Part shown: positions 43,737-51,992 of the stretch, in pieces | How positions within the stretch are numbered: position 1 is the first letter of the stretch | Layout of the letters: the number at the start of each line of letters is the position of its first letter | Source of the DNA: PALSA-505 sp963762615 | GTDB lineage: Bacteria; Actinomycetota; Actinomycetes; Streptosporangiales; Streptosporangiaceae | Direction of reading: 5' to 3' | Length of the DNA: 64,000 nt | Assembly (NCBI GenBank): GCA_963762615.1 | Contig: CAVXLG010000012.1 | Coordinates: forward strand, 1 to 64,000 | Notes under the pieces: generated by a model | Told to the model about the DNA's origin: nothing | Database searches by the model: none | The model's input: only the letters and a program-made list of their open reading frames with translations | Made by a program: the position numbers and the translations under genes

Positions 43737-43765
43737 TTGGCTGTCCTGAAGCCGGCCGGTACCCT
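43737..43765 (+). promoter_or_regulatory. Promoter of tRNA-Ser(GCT)
   Basis: TTGGCT (43737-43742) and TACCCT (43760-43765) are separated by 17 bases and lie 22 bases before the first base of the tRNA. Confidence 0.65.
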
Positions 43766-43787
43766 AGGTCAGACGATTTCGTCAGCT

Positions 43788-43876
43788 GGAGGCTTCGCCT
43801 AGTCCGGTCTATGGCGCCGCACTGCTAATGCGGTTAGGGTTCACGCCCTTCCGGGGTTCAAATCCCCGAGCCTCCG
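43788..43876 (+). tRNA. tRNA-Ser (anticodon GCT)
   Basis: A complete 89-base serine tRNA: acceptor GGAGGCT with AGCCTCC, an anticodon arm GCCGCACTGCTAATGCGG, a long variable arm (GGGTTCACGCCC), a T-arm (CGGGG TTCAAAT CCCCG) and discriminator G. CCA is not encoded. It is intact, unlike the serine tRNA fragment at 10197. Confidence 0.97.
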
Positions 43877-44417
43877 CTCGCTGAGCAGCGGTTTCCCTTG
43901 CACACCCGCGCGGGGAAACTGCTGCTTTTGTTGTCTGCGGCCGGTTGCGTGCACATCACGGCCGCTTCCGGCGTCTCAGCCTCTTCGCGCGGATTCTCAC
44001 GGCAATGCCCTGGGATGTCCGCTACTCAATCGTGCCATCAGGCACAAGCGGCCTGCCCGGCGGCCGCCGATGGGGTGCGCCCCCGGACCCTGCGGCGCAG
44101 CCAGCACTCGCACCCATCCGGCCGCTGACAGGCAGTCGGCGCCGAAGGATCGTCACGAGGACAACCGATCAGGGAGCAGGCTCGCATCCCCGGGTGTGAC
44201 GGCAGCGGTCACCATAGCCGCGTTAGCAACATCCTTGGTCCAGGTTTGAACTCCCGCAGCCCGACCGTTGCTTTAGCCCGTGCCGACTGTCATGCTCGGG
44301 CCTGCGAGCGGTGTCCCCGCCCCCACTTGCGGCTGTTCCGCCGATGCCAGCGGGCCGGCTGTCCCGGTTACAGGACCGGCTGAGCCTGCGGGCCGTCCAG
44401 GGGGGAGGTGGCAGCCG
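43877..44417. other. Intergenic region, no gene recognised
   Basis: About 540 bases between the tRNA and the PQQ-like propeller gene. Short frames exist but have no protein-like composition. GGGGGAGG at 44401-44408 is the ribosome site of the next gene. Confidence 0.4.
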
Positions 44418-46172
44418 GTGCGCACGTCCCAGCTCGCCACACGTCCGATCAGAATTCTCACTATCCCGCTACGCTTGGCGCGGGTGATTGCCGGGGTCTC
44501 ATCCCGGCGCGCCCGGCCGCGGCTGCTGGCAGGGGCAGCCGCGGGTACGGTTCTCGCCTTCGCCCTCGGCCTCTTCGCCGCACCAGTGGGCGCGGCGACG
44601 ACCGGCATCACCCTGAAGGCGGGCGTTGGCCCGCCGACCACCAAGGTCACTGTGAACGGCGCCGGGTTCGGCGCCAGCGAGACGGTAGCAGTCGACTTCG
44701 GCACCACCCAGGTGGCCACCGCCACCACCGCGCCGACCGGCACGTTCTCCACCAGATTCAGGGTGCCCAAGTCGGCCTTGCCGGGGAACCATTCCGTCAA
44801 GGCCATCGGTGAGGCCAGCGGCCGGTCAGCCATGCGCAACTTCCTGATCCGAGCCGACTGGCCCAAGTTCCGCTTCGGCCCCGCCAACACCGGCTACAAC
44901 CCGTACGAGAACGTGATCGGGCCGTCCAATGTCGCCAGGCTCAAGACCGCATGGACCGGGGCCACCGGGACGGTCCAGGGCGACGTCGTCACGTCGTCCG
45001 CCGCGGTGGCCGACGGGGTCGCCTACATCGGGTCAGCGGACAGCAAGGCCGCCAGCAAGCTGTACGCCTTCAGCGCGCCCGGCACCACCGGCTGCTCCGG
45101 GACGCCCAAGACCTGCAAGCCGCTGTGGACCGGGACCATTCAGCCCTTCGGCAACTACATCGTCTCATCCCCCTCGGTGGCCAACGGGGTCGTCTACGTC
45201 GGGTCGGAGGACGGCATCATCTACGCCTTCAGCGCGGTCGGCACCACCGGCTGCTCCGGGACGCCCAAGACCTGCAAGCCACTATGGACCGCGACCACTC
45301 GCGGAACCATCGAATCGTCGCCCACGGTGGCTAACGGGGTCGTCTACATCGGGTCAGACGACGGCAAGCTGTACGCCTTCAGCGCAGCCGGCACCACCAA
45401 CTGCGCAGCGAAGACCTGCAAGCCGCTGTGGACCGGGACTACCCCGCGTGCCGGGGCCATCGCTTTTTCATCCCCCGCGGTGGCTAACGGAATGGTCTAC
45501 ATCGGGTCAGCCAACTTCGGCGGCGGCTATTTGTCCGCCTTCAGCACCGGCACCGCCAACTGCTCCGGGACGCCCAAGACCTGCAAGCCGCTGTGGACCG
45601 CGGTTACCGACGGCTCGTCCCCCGCATCGTCGCCCGCCGTGGCCAACGGGGTCGTCTACATCGGGTCGGAAGGCCACACCCTCTATGCCTTCAGCGCTGC
45701 CGGCACCGCCAACTGCTCCGGGACGCGAACGAAGACCTGCAAGCCGCTGTGGACTGGGCCGAGGTCGGCAGCTGGCCCATTGACGTCGCCTGCGGTGGCC
45801 AACGGGGTGGTCTATGTCGAGGCAAATAACGACAGGCTCTACGCCTTCAGCGCCGCGGCCGGCGCCGCCAACTGCTCCGGGACGCGCAAGACCTGCAAGC
45901 CGCTATGGACCGGGCATATCCCGTCTGTTACCGGGATAAGCCTCTTCTCGTCGCCCGCCGTAGCCAACGGGGTGGTGTACGCCGGGTCAAACAACGACAG
46001 GCTCTACGCCTTCAGCGCGGCCGGCACCGCCAACTGCTCCGGGACGCCCAAGACCTGCAAACCGCTGTGGGCAGGAGCCACCAGGGGGCTCATCTTCTCG
46101 TCTCCCGCCGTGGCCAACGGGGTGGTCTACATCGGGTCAAACGACGGCCATTTGTACGCCTTCAGCCTGTAG
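44418..46172 (+). CDS. Secreted PQQ/BamB-like propeller with an IPT-type domain and a cysteine pair per blade
   Basis: 584 aa. A long N-terminal leader with a membrane-spanning core (LLAGAAAGTVLAFALGLFAA) is followed by an IPT-like domain (ITLKAGVGPPTTKVTVNGAG, then TTAPTGTFSTRFRVPKSA). Then come PQQ-type repeats, each with SSPAVANGVVYIGSNDGHLY and NCSGTPKTCKPLWT. Seven blades carry a C-x5-8-C pair (the third is CAAKTC), which could staple each blade. The repeats are very similar to each other at DNA level. No PQQ-binding residues are evident. GTG 44418 has GGGAGG about ten bases upstream. Confidence 0.8.
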   Translation: MRTSQLATRPIRILTIPLRLARVIAGVSSRRARPRLLAGAAAGTVLAFALGLFAAPVGAATTGITLKAGVGPPTTKVTVNGAGFGASETVAVDFGTTQVATATTAPTGTFSTRFRVPKSALPGNHSVKAIGEASGRSAMRNFLIRADWPKFRFGPANTGYNPYENVIGPSNVARLKTAWTGATGTVQGDVVTSSAAVADGVAYIGSADSKAASKLYAFSAPGTTGCSGTPKTCKPLWTGTIQPFGNYIVSSPSVANGVVYVGSEDGIIYAFSAVGTTGCSGTPKTCKPLWTATTRGTIESSPTVANGVVYIGSDDGKLYAFSAAGTTNCAAKTCKPLWTGTTPRAGAIAFSSPAVANGMVYIGSANFGGGYLSAFSTGTANCSGTPKTCKPLWTAVTDGSSPASSPAVANGVVYIGSEGHTLYAFSAAGTANCSGTRTKTCKPLWTGPRSAAGPLTSPAVANGVVYVEANNDRLYAFSAAAGAANCSGTRKTCKPLWTGHIPSVTGISLFSSPAVANGVVYAGSNNDRLYAFSAAGTANCSGTPKTCKPLWAGATRGLIFSSPAVANGVVYIGSNDGHLYAFSL

Positions 46173-46456
46173 TCCCGGCCTGGCAGCCGCTGTCGTCTTT
46201 GGCGGAGTCCTTCACCTGGCCTCGGGCATGATCGACACCGGGGTTGTCCCGGGGGAAGCGACGGCGTGCAGGCTGACGGGCGGGGAGTGCCGCATCCCCT
46301 ACGACCCCCCGGCCCCGCCCCCGCAGCGGCATTCACGGTCACTCGCGGGACCAGATCCATGACGAGGACCTGCGTAGCGCTGCTCTGCCGAGGCCTAGTC
46401 TCAGCCTTCCAAACTGGGGCTGCAGGGATTCATCCGAGGGCCGTGCGGCGGACTGG

Positions 46457-46996
46457 TCAATCCGGCACGAGAACGCCCGTGCGCGGCTCGGGGTGACCGA
46501 GGCTGGTAGTCGTGGTTCCCCTGCGAACGTATTCACGGCCAGGTGGCCACTGCGTCACGTACTGGTCCCCGGTTGAGTTGTCGTAGCGGAGATAGCTGAG
46601 GTGATCGATATCGACCGCGAATAGGTGGAAGTGTCCTGGCTCGGGCTTCCAGCCGAGAGCCTGCGCGACCGCGTTGGCGTAGCGGCGCTGGAGGCCGCTG
46701 TCCTTCTCGCTTCGGGCATGACCGCGTACCTTGAGTTCCCCTTCCTCGCCGTTGCGGTTGGTGACCACGCTGTGCACGAGGATGCGAGGGTCGCGGGTAA
46801 GGTCGGCGGCCTTGGTCAACTGCCACAGCATCGACAGCCACAGGTCACCGTCCATGATGAAGGGCTCGACCGGGCTGAGCCGGGGGGTGCCGTCACGCCG
46901 GATTGTCGCGACCAGGACGACGCCGGGGTCCAGCAGGTGCTGCCGTCCGAGGTCGGCCAGCTTCGGCTGGCGCCGTTCCAGTTCTGACCAGTTCAT
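46457..46996 (-). CDS. Pyridoxamine 5'-phosphate oxidase-family (FMN/F420) protein
   Basis: 179 aa, split-barrel fold: LVATIRRDGTPRLSPVEPF, LWLSMLWQLTKAADLTRDPR, and ARSEKDSGLQRRYANAVAQA. The layout is that of actinomycete PNPOx-like proteins that bind FMN, F420 or heme; the cofactor cannot be assigned. The C-terminal part (FHLFAVDIDHLSYLRYDNST) is usual. It has no operon partner and is divergent from the MarR gene, with 250 bases between. Confidence 0.85.
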   Translation of the reverse strand: MNWSELERRQPKLADLGRQHLLDPGVVLVATIRRDGTPRLSPVEPFIMDGDLWLSMLWQLTKAADLTRDPRILVHSVVTNRNGEEGELKVRGHARSEKDSGLQRRYANAVAQALGWKPEPGHFHLFAVDIDHLSYLRYDNSTGDQYVTQWPPGREYVRRGTTTTSLGHPEPRTGVLVPD

Positions 46997-47230
46997 GTCG
47001 CCTCCGTCCTGCCAGGGCGCTTGCTAGCCCTGCTCTTCGTGCTATCAGGACTCTCGGACAATTCATGTGCTCCGGATTTGCCAGGAGCGGTCCTCGGAGG
47101 ACATGCACGGGATGATCTTGGGTGACAGCCGGACGAGTGCGCTGGAAGCCCAGGTGGCAGCGGTGGCTCACAGCGGACGGCATCGGCACCAGGCCTGGAC
47201 CGTGTCCCGCCGGAGAGGGCTTGCTCACCG

Positions 47231-47251
47231 AGCTTACGTAAGCTAGCTTAC
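47231..47251. promoter_or_regulatory. Overlapping palindromes: probable MarR operator
   Basis: AGCTTACGTAAGCT (47231-47244) and GTAAGCTAGCTTAC (47238-47251) are each perfect 14-bp palindromes that overlap by seven bases. They end four bases before the ATG of the MarR gene, an ideal autorepression site. Confidence 0.8.
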
Positions 47252-47255
47252 ATAC

Positions 47256-47699
47256 ATGGCGGATGGCCCGGACGTTGTCACCACGCAGGAGCTGAGGCTC
47301 GCGATCGGCCGCGTCGCACGCCGGCTGCGGCAGCTGTACGCAACCGAGCGCGACAGCACAGCGAACTTCATCGAGCTGGGCATCCTCGTGCGCCTCCAGC
47401 GCGAGGGCCCTACCTCCCCGAGCACGCTCGCGGCGGGGGAAGGCGTCACCTCACAAGCGATCGCCGGCGTGGTCCGCGAGCTGGAGCGCCGGGCGCTGGT
47501 GCAAAGGACGGGCGGCCAAGCCGACCGCCGCCGCGTGGCCGTGGCAATCACCGACGCTGGCCGCGAACTGCTCATGAGCCGGGAACATATTGTCGTCAAC
47601 GCCATGGTGAGGGCGCTGGCCACCGAGTTCACCTCTGCTGAGCGACGCCAGCTCGAGTCCGCGATTCCGCTGCTCGACCGCCTGGCTCACAGACTTTGA
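47256..47699 (+). CDS. MarR-family transcriptional regulator
   Basis: 147 aa. The winged helix contains FIELGILVRLQREGPTSPST, TSQAIAGVVRELERRALVQR and the wing GGQADRRRVAVAITDAGREL. A palindromic operator lies directly before the ATG, so autorepression is likely; the start is fixed by it, and the transcript may be leaderless or nearly so. It forms an operon with an NTF2-like gene 23 bases downstream. A small ligand presumably releases it. Confidence 0.92.
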   Translation: MADGPDVVTTQELRLAIGRVARRLRQLYATERDSTANFIELGILVRLQREGPTSPSTLAAGEGVTSQAIAGVVRELERRALVQRTGGQADRRRVAVAITDAGRELLMSREHIVVNAMVRALATEFTSAERRQLESAIPLLDRLAHRL

Positions 47700-47722
47700 C
47701 CCCGTGCTGAGAGGAGCTGACG

Positions 47723-48145
47723 ATGACCCCTGTCCGCCCCGATGTCCGCGCTTTTTTCCGGCGCTATGAACGCGCCTCCGAAGACCCCGACAACCAGGCC
47801 CTGGCGAGCTTGTTCTGTGCCGTGTTCCTGAGCCTCGACGCCAGCACAGCGACCACCCTGTCCCCGCAGGCACTGCTGGCGGTTCTTCCGCGCCGCAAGC
47901 AGCTCTTCGAGGCCATCGGCAGCGACGGCCTGGAACTGGCGGCCATCAGCGAGCTGCCGCTGGACGACCTGCACACACTCGTGCGGACGTCATGGAATGT
48001 GCGGATGCGCAACAAGCCGCAACGTGGCCCCCTCTGTTTGCGCTCGACCTTCATCCTCCGCAAGAACGACCAGGCGTGGCGCATCGTGCTGTACCTCAAC
48101 CATCAAGACATGAACAAACTCTTCAACGAGCTCGCTCTCGCCTAG
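47723..48145 (+). CDS. SnoaL/NTF2-like protein in the MarR operon
   Basis: 140 aa with the cone-fold pattern: VRAFFRRYERASEDPDNQAL, TTLSPQALLAVLPRRKQLFE, TSWNVRMRNKPQRG and TFILRKNDQAWRIVLYLNHQ. The GAGAGGAGCTGACG region before ATG 47723 is a good ribosome site. It is probably a small-molecule binding or isomerase-type protein controlled by the MarR repressor. No enzymatic residues can be assigned. Confidence 0.8.
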   Translation: MTPVRPDVRAFFRRYERASEDPDNQALASLFCAVFLSLDASTATTLSPQALLAVLPRRKQLFEAIGSDGLELAAISELPLDDLHTLVRTSWNVRMRNKPQRGPLCLRSTFILRKNDQAWRIVLYLNHQDMNKLFNELALA

Positions 48146-48402
48146 GTACTCAGCCGAAAGGGGAACCAGCCATGCCTGCCCACGGCCAACTGGTGAAAGC
48201 ACGCGCGCCAGGACTTGGTGCGCGGGTGGGCGCCGTCATGATCGTTGCTGCGATCCCCGGACGTTCCCGTCGCCGCGGCTACTGGGACGGTTCTGCGAAC
48301 TCGGGTGACCCGGGGTAGGGCTGGCTTTCTGATCAGGCCAGACCTCAAGATTCCTTGATCGTCACCCCAGCATGGCCCGGAGCGCAAGCGGGGCGAGGCC
48401 TG

Positions 48403-48609
48403 TCACTCGCCGTCTCGCCACTGGCCGCCGCGCGAGCTGGCGTACCGCCGCTGTGTGCGGACTGAGTCGGCATAGTTGTCGTACATGCTCTCGGCGGTGT
48501 GCTCGGTCTTACGGGTCAGCATTCGCCTTCTGAAGCCGACGAGCACCAGGAAGCCGTAGATGCCGAGGAGCAGCACCGCCGGGACGACGATGAAGTTCAT
48601 CCACCACAT
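48403..48609 (-). CDS. Small single-pass membrane protein, 68 aa
   Basis: MWWMNFIVVPAVLLLGIYGF opens a membrane helix that continues to about residue 27, then a basic cytoplasmic tail (RRRMLTRKTEHTAESMYDNY). AAGGCG lies about eight bases before ATG 48609. An upstream in-frame start at 48675 adds an arginine-rich leader that looks unlikely. Function unknown; no operon. Confidence 0.6.
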   Translation of the reverse strand: MWWMNFIVVPAVLLLGIYGFLVLVGFRRRMLTRKTEHTAESMYDNYADSVRTQRRYASSRGGQWRDGE

Positions 48610-48941
48610 GGTGAATCGCCTTCTTAACCTGGACCGTTTTCCTTTCCTGAGAAGCCTGCCCTTGACAGTCGGCACTAAACGGCAGGTCAGGACCGCGTGC
48701 TCCCGAGCGGCGTGGCGGCTGGGAGCCGAAGTGCAGCCCGTTGCCGCGTAGCGCGCCGGTTCAGGACCGGATGCACATTGTCCGACGACAACGCAGCACT
48801 AGGATACTGATCCCCGACGGCTTGCTGCTGAAGACAGAAGAGCCGACGGCCCAGGCCGTGCCGGAGCCAGCGGCGGACACCGCAGTCAGCACGATCACCG
48901 CTAGCAGGTTCTGCGCGGTCCGGCTGCGAATGCCGCCGGCG
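48610..48941. other. Intergenic region, no gene recognised
   Basis: About 330 bases upstream of the small membrane protein and downstream of helR. TAGGATACTGAT near 48791-48802 is AT-rich and could be a promoter part for the small gene. No protein-like frame is seen. Confidence 0.35.
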
Positions 48942-51095
48942 TCAGGAGCTCGTGAGGATGACGAGTTGCCGGGTCGCCCGGGTCATCGCGACGTAGCGGT
49001 CGACTGCTCCTTCGATACCCCTGCCGAACGCCTCTGGGTCGATGAGGACGACCAGGTCGAACTCGAGCCCCTTTGACAGCTCCGGGGTCAGCGACCGGAC
49101 CCGCGGCGTCGCCCGGAACGTGGGATCGCCGATGACGCAGGCGATCCCGTCGGAATGCGCGGCGAGCCAGGTGCCGAGGATCGAGCCCAGATCCGAAGCA
49201 GATCCGTGCCTGACGGGGACGCCGCTGCTGCGGATGGAAGCCGGCACGTTGGCGTCCGGGAGGGCGGCCCGGATGACCGGCTCGGCTTCCGCCATGACCT
49301 CTTCCGGTGTCCGGTAGTTGATGCCCAGACAAGCCAGGCTGATCCGGTCGAGCCCGACCCGCTCGAGCCGTTCCCGCCACGACTCGGTGAATCCGTGCCT
49401 GGCCTGGGCTCGGTCTCCGACGATGGTGAAGCTCCGGGACGGGCAGCGGGCCAGCAGCATCTGCCACTGCGCGTCGGTCAGTTCCTGAGCCTCGTCCACG
49501 ACGATGTGCGCGAACGGTCCGGCCAGCCGGTCCGGATCGGTACCGGGCAGCGCGCCCTCATTGACCAGGGCGTCCTGGAAGTCCTCGCCGCCCAGCATCG
49601 TTACCAGGCCCACGCCGTATTCGTCGTCCGCTGCCTCGACCAGGTCGTTGACGACCCGGGCCATCTGCTCGCGTTCGGCGGCGACCGCGGCGTCATGCCG
49701 GCGCTTACGTCGTGACGCCTGCGGGTCGCCGAGCCGCTGCCGTGCCGCGTCCAGGAGCGGCAGGTCGGATACCGTCCAGGCCTGGGCGTCCTCGCGCTGC
49801 AGCTTCCGAACGTCATCGGGGCCGAGCCAGGGAGCGCACATCCGCAGGTAGGCGGGTACCGACCACAGGTCTGCGACGAGGTCGGCCGGTTCGATCAGCG
49901 GCCACGCGCGGTTGAGGGTGGTGCGCAGTTCCCTGTTCTGCAGCAGCGAGTTGCGGAGCAGGTCAGCCGGGGCATCGCCGTCATGCTTGTCTACCAGGAT
50001 CGCGAGCAGCGCCTCCCAGATCGCCTCGCGCGCCTCGTTGTGTGCAGTGCCGGGTTCTGGTGCTTCGAACGCCTCGGCCCAGTCGTCGGGACTCAGCCAG
50101 ATGTCGGACCAGTGGGTCTGGACCGTCATCCCCTCGGCGGGCGGGTTCTCGTAGAACCTGACGGCCGGCTCGATCGCCTTCACTAGATCTGCCGACGACT
50201 TCAGCCGGGCCACGTCCGGGTCGGCCTCGGGCGTTGCCGCGGCTCCCTCGGCGACGAGATCCCGCAGGGTGCAGGTCTGCACGCCCTCCTCGCCAAGGCT
50301 GGGCAGGACGTCGCCGATGTAGGCCAGGTAGGGCTGGTGCGGACCGACGAACAGCACGCCGCCCCGGCGGTGACCGAGGCGAGGGTCGGAGTACAGAAGG
50401 TAGGCGGAACGGTGCAGGGCGACCACGGTCTTGCCCGTACCCGGGCCGCCGTCGACGACGAGGGCGCCGCGGGATCCCGCGCGGATGATCGCGTCCTGGT
50501 CGGCGGCGATGGTGCCGAGCACGTCGCGCATCCGGGCCGACCGGCTGCTGCCCAGGCTGGCGATGAAGGCGGACTGGTCGTCGAGGGCGGCGTGCCCGTC
50601 CAGCCCGTCCGGGGTGAACACCTCGTCCCAGTAGTCGCTGATCCCGCCGCGGGTCCAGCGGTACCTGCGGCGGCTTGCCAGGCCCATCGGGTTGGCGTGC
50701 GTCGCTCCGAAGAACGGCTCAGCCGCGGGGGAGCGCCAGTCGAGCAGCAGCCGGCGGCCCGCGCTGTCGGTGAGGCCAAGCCGCCCGACGTACACGGGCT
50801 CGGGATTGTCCGCGCCGACGATGCGCCCGAGGCACAGGTCCAGGCCGAAGCGACGCAGGACGCGCAGGCGGGCGCTCAGCCGGTGGATCTCCATATCCCG
50901 GTCCATCGCCGCCTGGCCCATGCCGCCTGGCGCCCTGCGCTCGGCGTCAAGGCGGCCGGACAGGTCGGCGATCGACTGCTCGAGGCTCTGCGCGATAGCC
51001 GCGAAGTGCCGCTCGTCGCCGGCGATCAGCGTGGCGTCGGCCTTGGCGGACAGGCGGGCGGGAAGGTCAAACGCGCTAGTAGTCAGGAAATTCAC
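48942..51095 (-). CDS. helR: HelR: RNA polymerase-recycling HelD-like ATPase linked to rifamycin tolerance
   Basis: 717 aa, superfamily 1 helicase-like. The N-terminal arm (SAFDLPARLSAKADATLIAG, AIAQSLEQSIADLSGRLDAE) and the body match HelR: motif I GGPGTGKT (216-223), motif II VVDEAQEL near 535, GDRAQA, NYRTPEEV and the C-terminal RYVAMTRATRQLVILT. HelR dissociates stalled RNA polymerase and displaces bound rifamycin in Streptomyces. The gene starts at GTG 51095, with CGGAG about eight bases upstream. Some 370 untranslated bases separate it from a rifamycin-associated-element-like repeat. Confidence 0.92.
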   Translation of the reverse strand: MNFLTTSAFDLPARLSAKADATLIAGDERHFAAIAQSLEQSIADLSGRLDAERRAPGGMGQAAMDRDMEIHRLSARLRVLRRFGLDLCLGRIVGADNPEPVYVGRLGLTDSAGRRLLLDWRSPAAEPFFGATHANPMGLASRRRYRWTRGGISDYWDEVFTPDGLDGHAALDDQSAFIASLGSSRSARMRDVLGTIAADQDAIIRAGSRGALVVDGGPGTGKTVVALHRSAYLLYSDPRLGHRRGGVLFVGPHQPYLAYIGDVLPSLGEEGVQTCTLRDLVAEGAAATPEADPDVARLKSSADLVKAIEPAVRFYENPPAEGMTVQTHWSDIWLSPDDWAEAFEAPEPGTAHNEAREAIWEALLAILVDKHDGDAPADLLRNSLLQNRELRTTLNRAWPLIEPADLVADLWSVPAYLRMCAPWLGPDDVRKLQREDAQAWTVSDLPLLDAARQRLGDPQASRRKRRHDAAVAAEREQMARVVNDLVEAADDEYGVGLVTMLGGEDFQDALVNEGALPGTDPDRLAGPFAHIVVDEAQELTDAQWQMLLARCPSRSFTIVGDRAQARHGFTESWRERLERVGLDRISLACLGINYRTPEEVMAEAEPVIRAALPDANVPASIRSSGVPVRHGSASDLGSILGTWLAAHSDGIACVIGDPTFRATPRVRSLTPELSKGLEFDLVVLIDPEAFGRGIEGAVDRYVAMTRATRQLVILTSS

Positions 51096-51469
51096 CGCAT
51101 CAGCTCCGATCTGAGCTCGCTGGCAGCCATGGGCGCGGCCAGGCGCCCGGGCCGACGAGCCGGGCGGCCAAGACGAGCACCACTCCGCCGGTGTCGGCCC
51201 CCATGGCGCCGTCGGTACAGGTCATCGGGGTTTGCAGGTTCCCCTGGGTCCTTGCTCGGCGATCCCGCGTGGTTCACGCGGATGCTGCCGGCCTTTCCCG
51301 GCTGACCGCCCCGGCCAGCAGCGTCGCGCGCACCCGCATCTGCGCGCCGAGGGCCCGCAACCCCGCCGCAAGTCCCGCCATCGGCTCGACGTCTCCGCGC
51401 GACCCCTTTGTCGGCAACAACACACGCACTTCGCGTCCCCATTTCCGAAGGTTCTGGCCCCGACCAGCG

Positions 51470-51500
51470 ATTATGCGGCACGACCCGGGTCTTGCCGCAA
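51470..51500 (-). promoter_or_regulatory. Candidate helR promoter overlapping the RAE-like repeat
   Basis: Reading leftwards, TTGCGG (51500-51495) lies within the inverted repeat and CATAAT (51475-51470) follows after 19 bases. Transcription from about 51463 would give a leader of roughly 370 bases before helR. Confidence 0.5.
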
Positions 51501-51505
51501 GCCCC
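51487..51505. promoter_or_regulatory. RAE-like 19-bp inverted repeat (rifamycin-associated element)
   Basis: On the leftward strand the site reads GGGGCTTGCGGCAAGACCC, one base different from the RAE consensus as I recall it (GGGGCTTGCGGCAAGGCCC). RAEs lie upstream of rifamycin-inducible resistance genes in actinomycetes. The match and the helR gene support each other. Confidence 0.8.
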
Positions 51506-51520
51506 CCAGTGCGCTATATA
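51492..51520 (+). promoter_or_regulatory. Rightward promoter overlapping the RAE-like repeat
   Basis: TTGCCG (51492-51497) and TATATA (51515-51520) are exactly 17 bases apart, an excellent sigma-70-type pair; start expected near 51527. Confidence 0.65.
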
Positions 51521-51528
51521 TTGAAAGT

Positions 51529-51555
51529 GGAGGGAAGTGCGTACCCTCCTTTTTT
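51529..51555 (+). terminator. Intrinsic terminator/attenuator directly after the rightward RAE promoter
   Basis: GGAGGG (51529-51534) pairs with CCCTCC (51544-51549) around a nine-base loop and is followed by six T (51550-51555), rare in this genome. The hairpin begins within a few bases of the expected transcription start. Confidence 0.7.
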
Positions 51556-51654
51556 ATGGCCCGCTGTGGACAGGCACCAACACGGTTCGGACACGTGTCG
51601 GTCGGCCGGTCGCCGTGGATTGCCTCAGGGGAACATAGGTTCGATAATCGGCTG

Positions 51655-51945
51655 ATGGGCGAGGTCGAGGCGGTCCTGACGTTCGGGATATCCGGATGGC
51701 CGGTGTGGGTGCATCACGCCCGCCGCGACCAGCACTGGCGCGTCCTGGAAATCGTCGAGCCCCGGGCCGGCCGCGCCACGCCGGCCGGCACCGACAGGTA
51801 CATCCTGTGGGTGGAGGGGCCGCTGGCCTACCTGCCAGATCGCGAGGGCAGGTCATACATCGCCGCGAGGCGGTACGGCAGCCTGTGGCTGATCGAGCCC
51901 GACGCCAGCGCGTACCCCCGGCGCGGGACCCCGCCAGGCGAATGA
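51655..51945 (+). CDS. Small protein of unknown function downstream of the RAE-like promoter
   Basis: 96 aa starting MGEVEAVLTFGISGWPVWVH. It is strand-rich (RYILWVEGPLAYLPDREG, YGSLWLIEPDAS), cytoplasmic and of no family known to me. About 100 bases separate it from the attenuator-like hairpin, so it could be the target of the rightward promoter. There is no strong ribosome site. The sequence upstream to 51556 has no convincing coding potential. Confidence 0.5.
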   Translation: MGEVEAVLTFGISGWPVWVHHARRDQHWRVLEIVEPRAGRATPAGTDRYILWVEGPLAYLPDREGRSYIAARRYGSLWLIEPDASAYPRRGTPPGE

Positions 51946-51992
51946 CGCAGTAGCCCGGTGCACCGTATTGCGCGCCTGACTGCCGACACGGC

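Noticed and set aside
51092..51481. 129-codon leftward frame in the helR leader
   Set aside because: It overlaps the RAE-promoter region, is arginine/glycine-rich and ends exactly at the helR start without a ribosome site; more likely non-coding leader.
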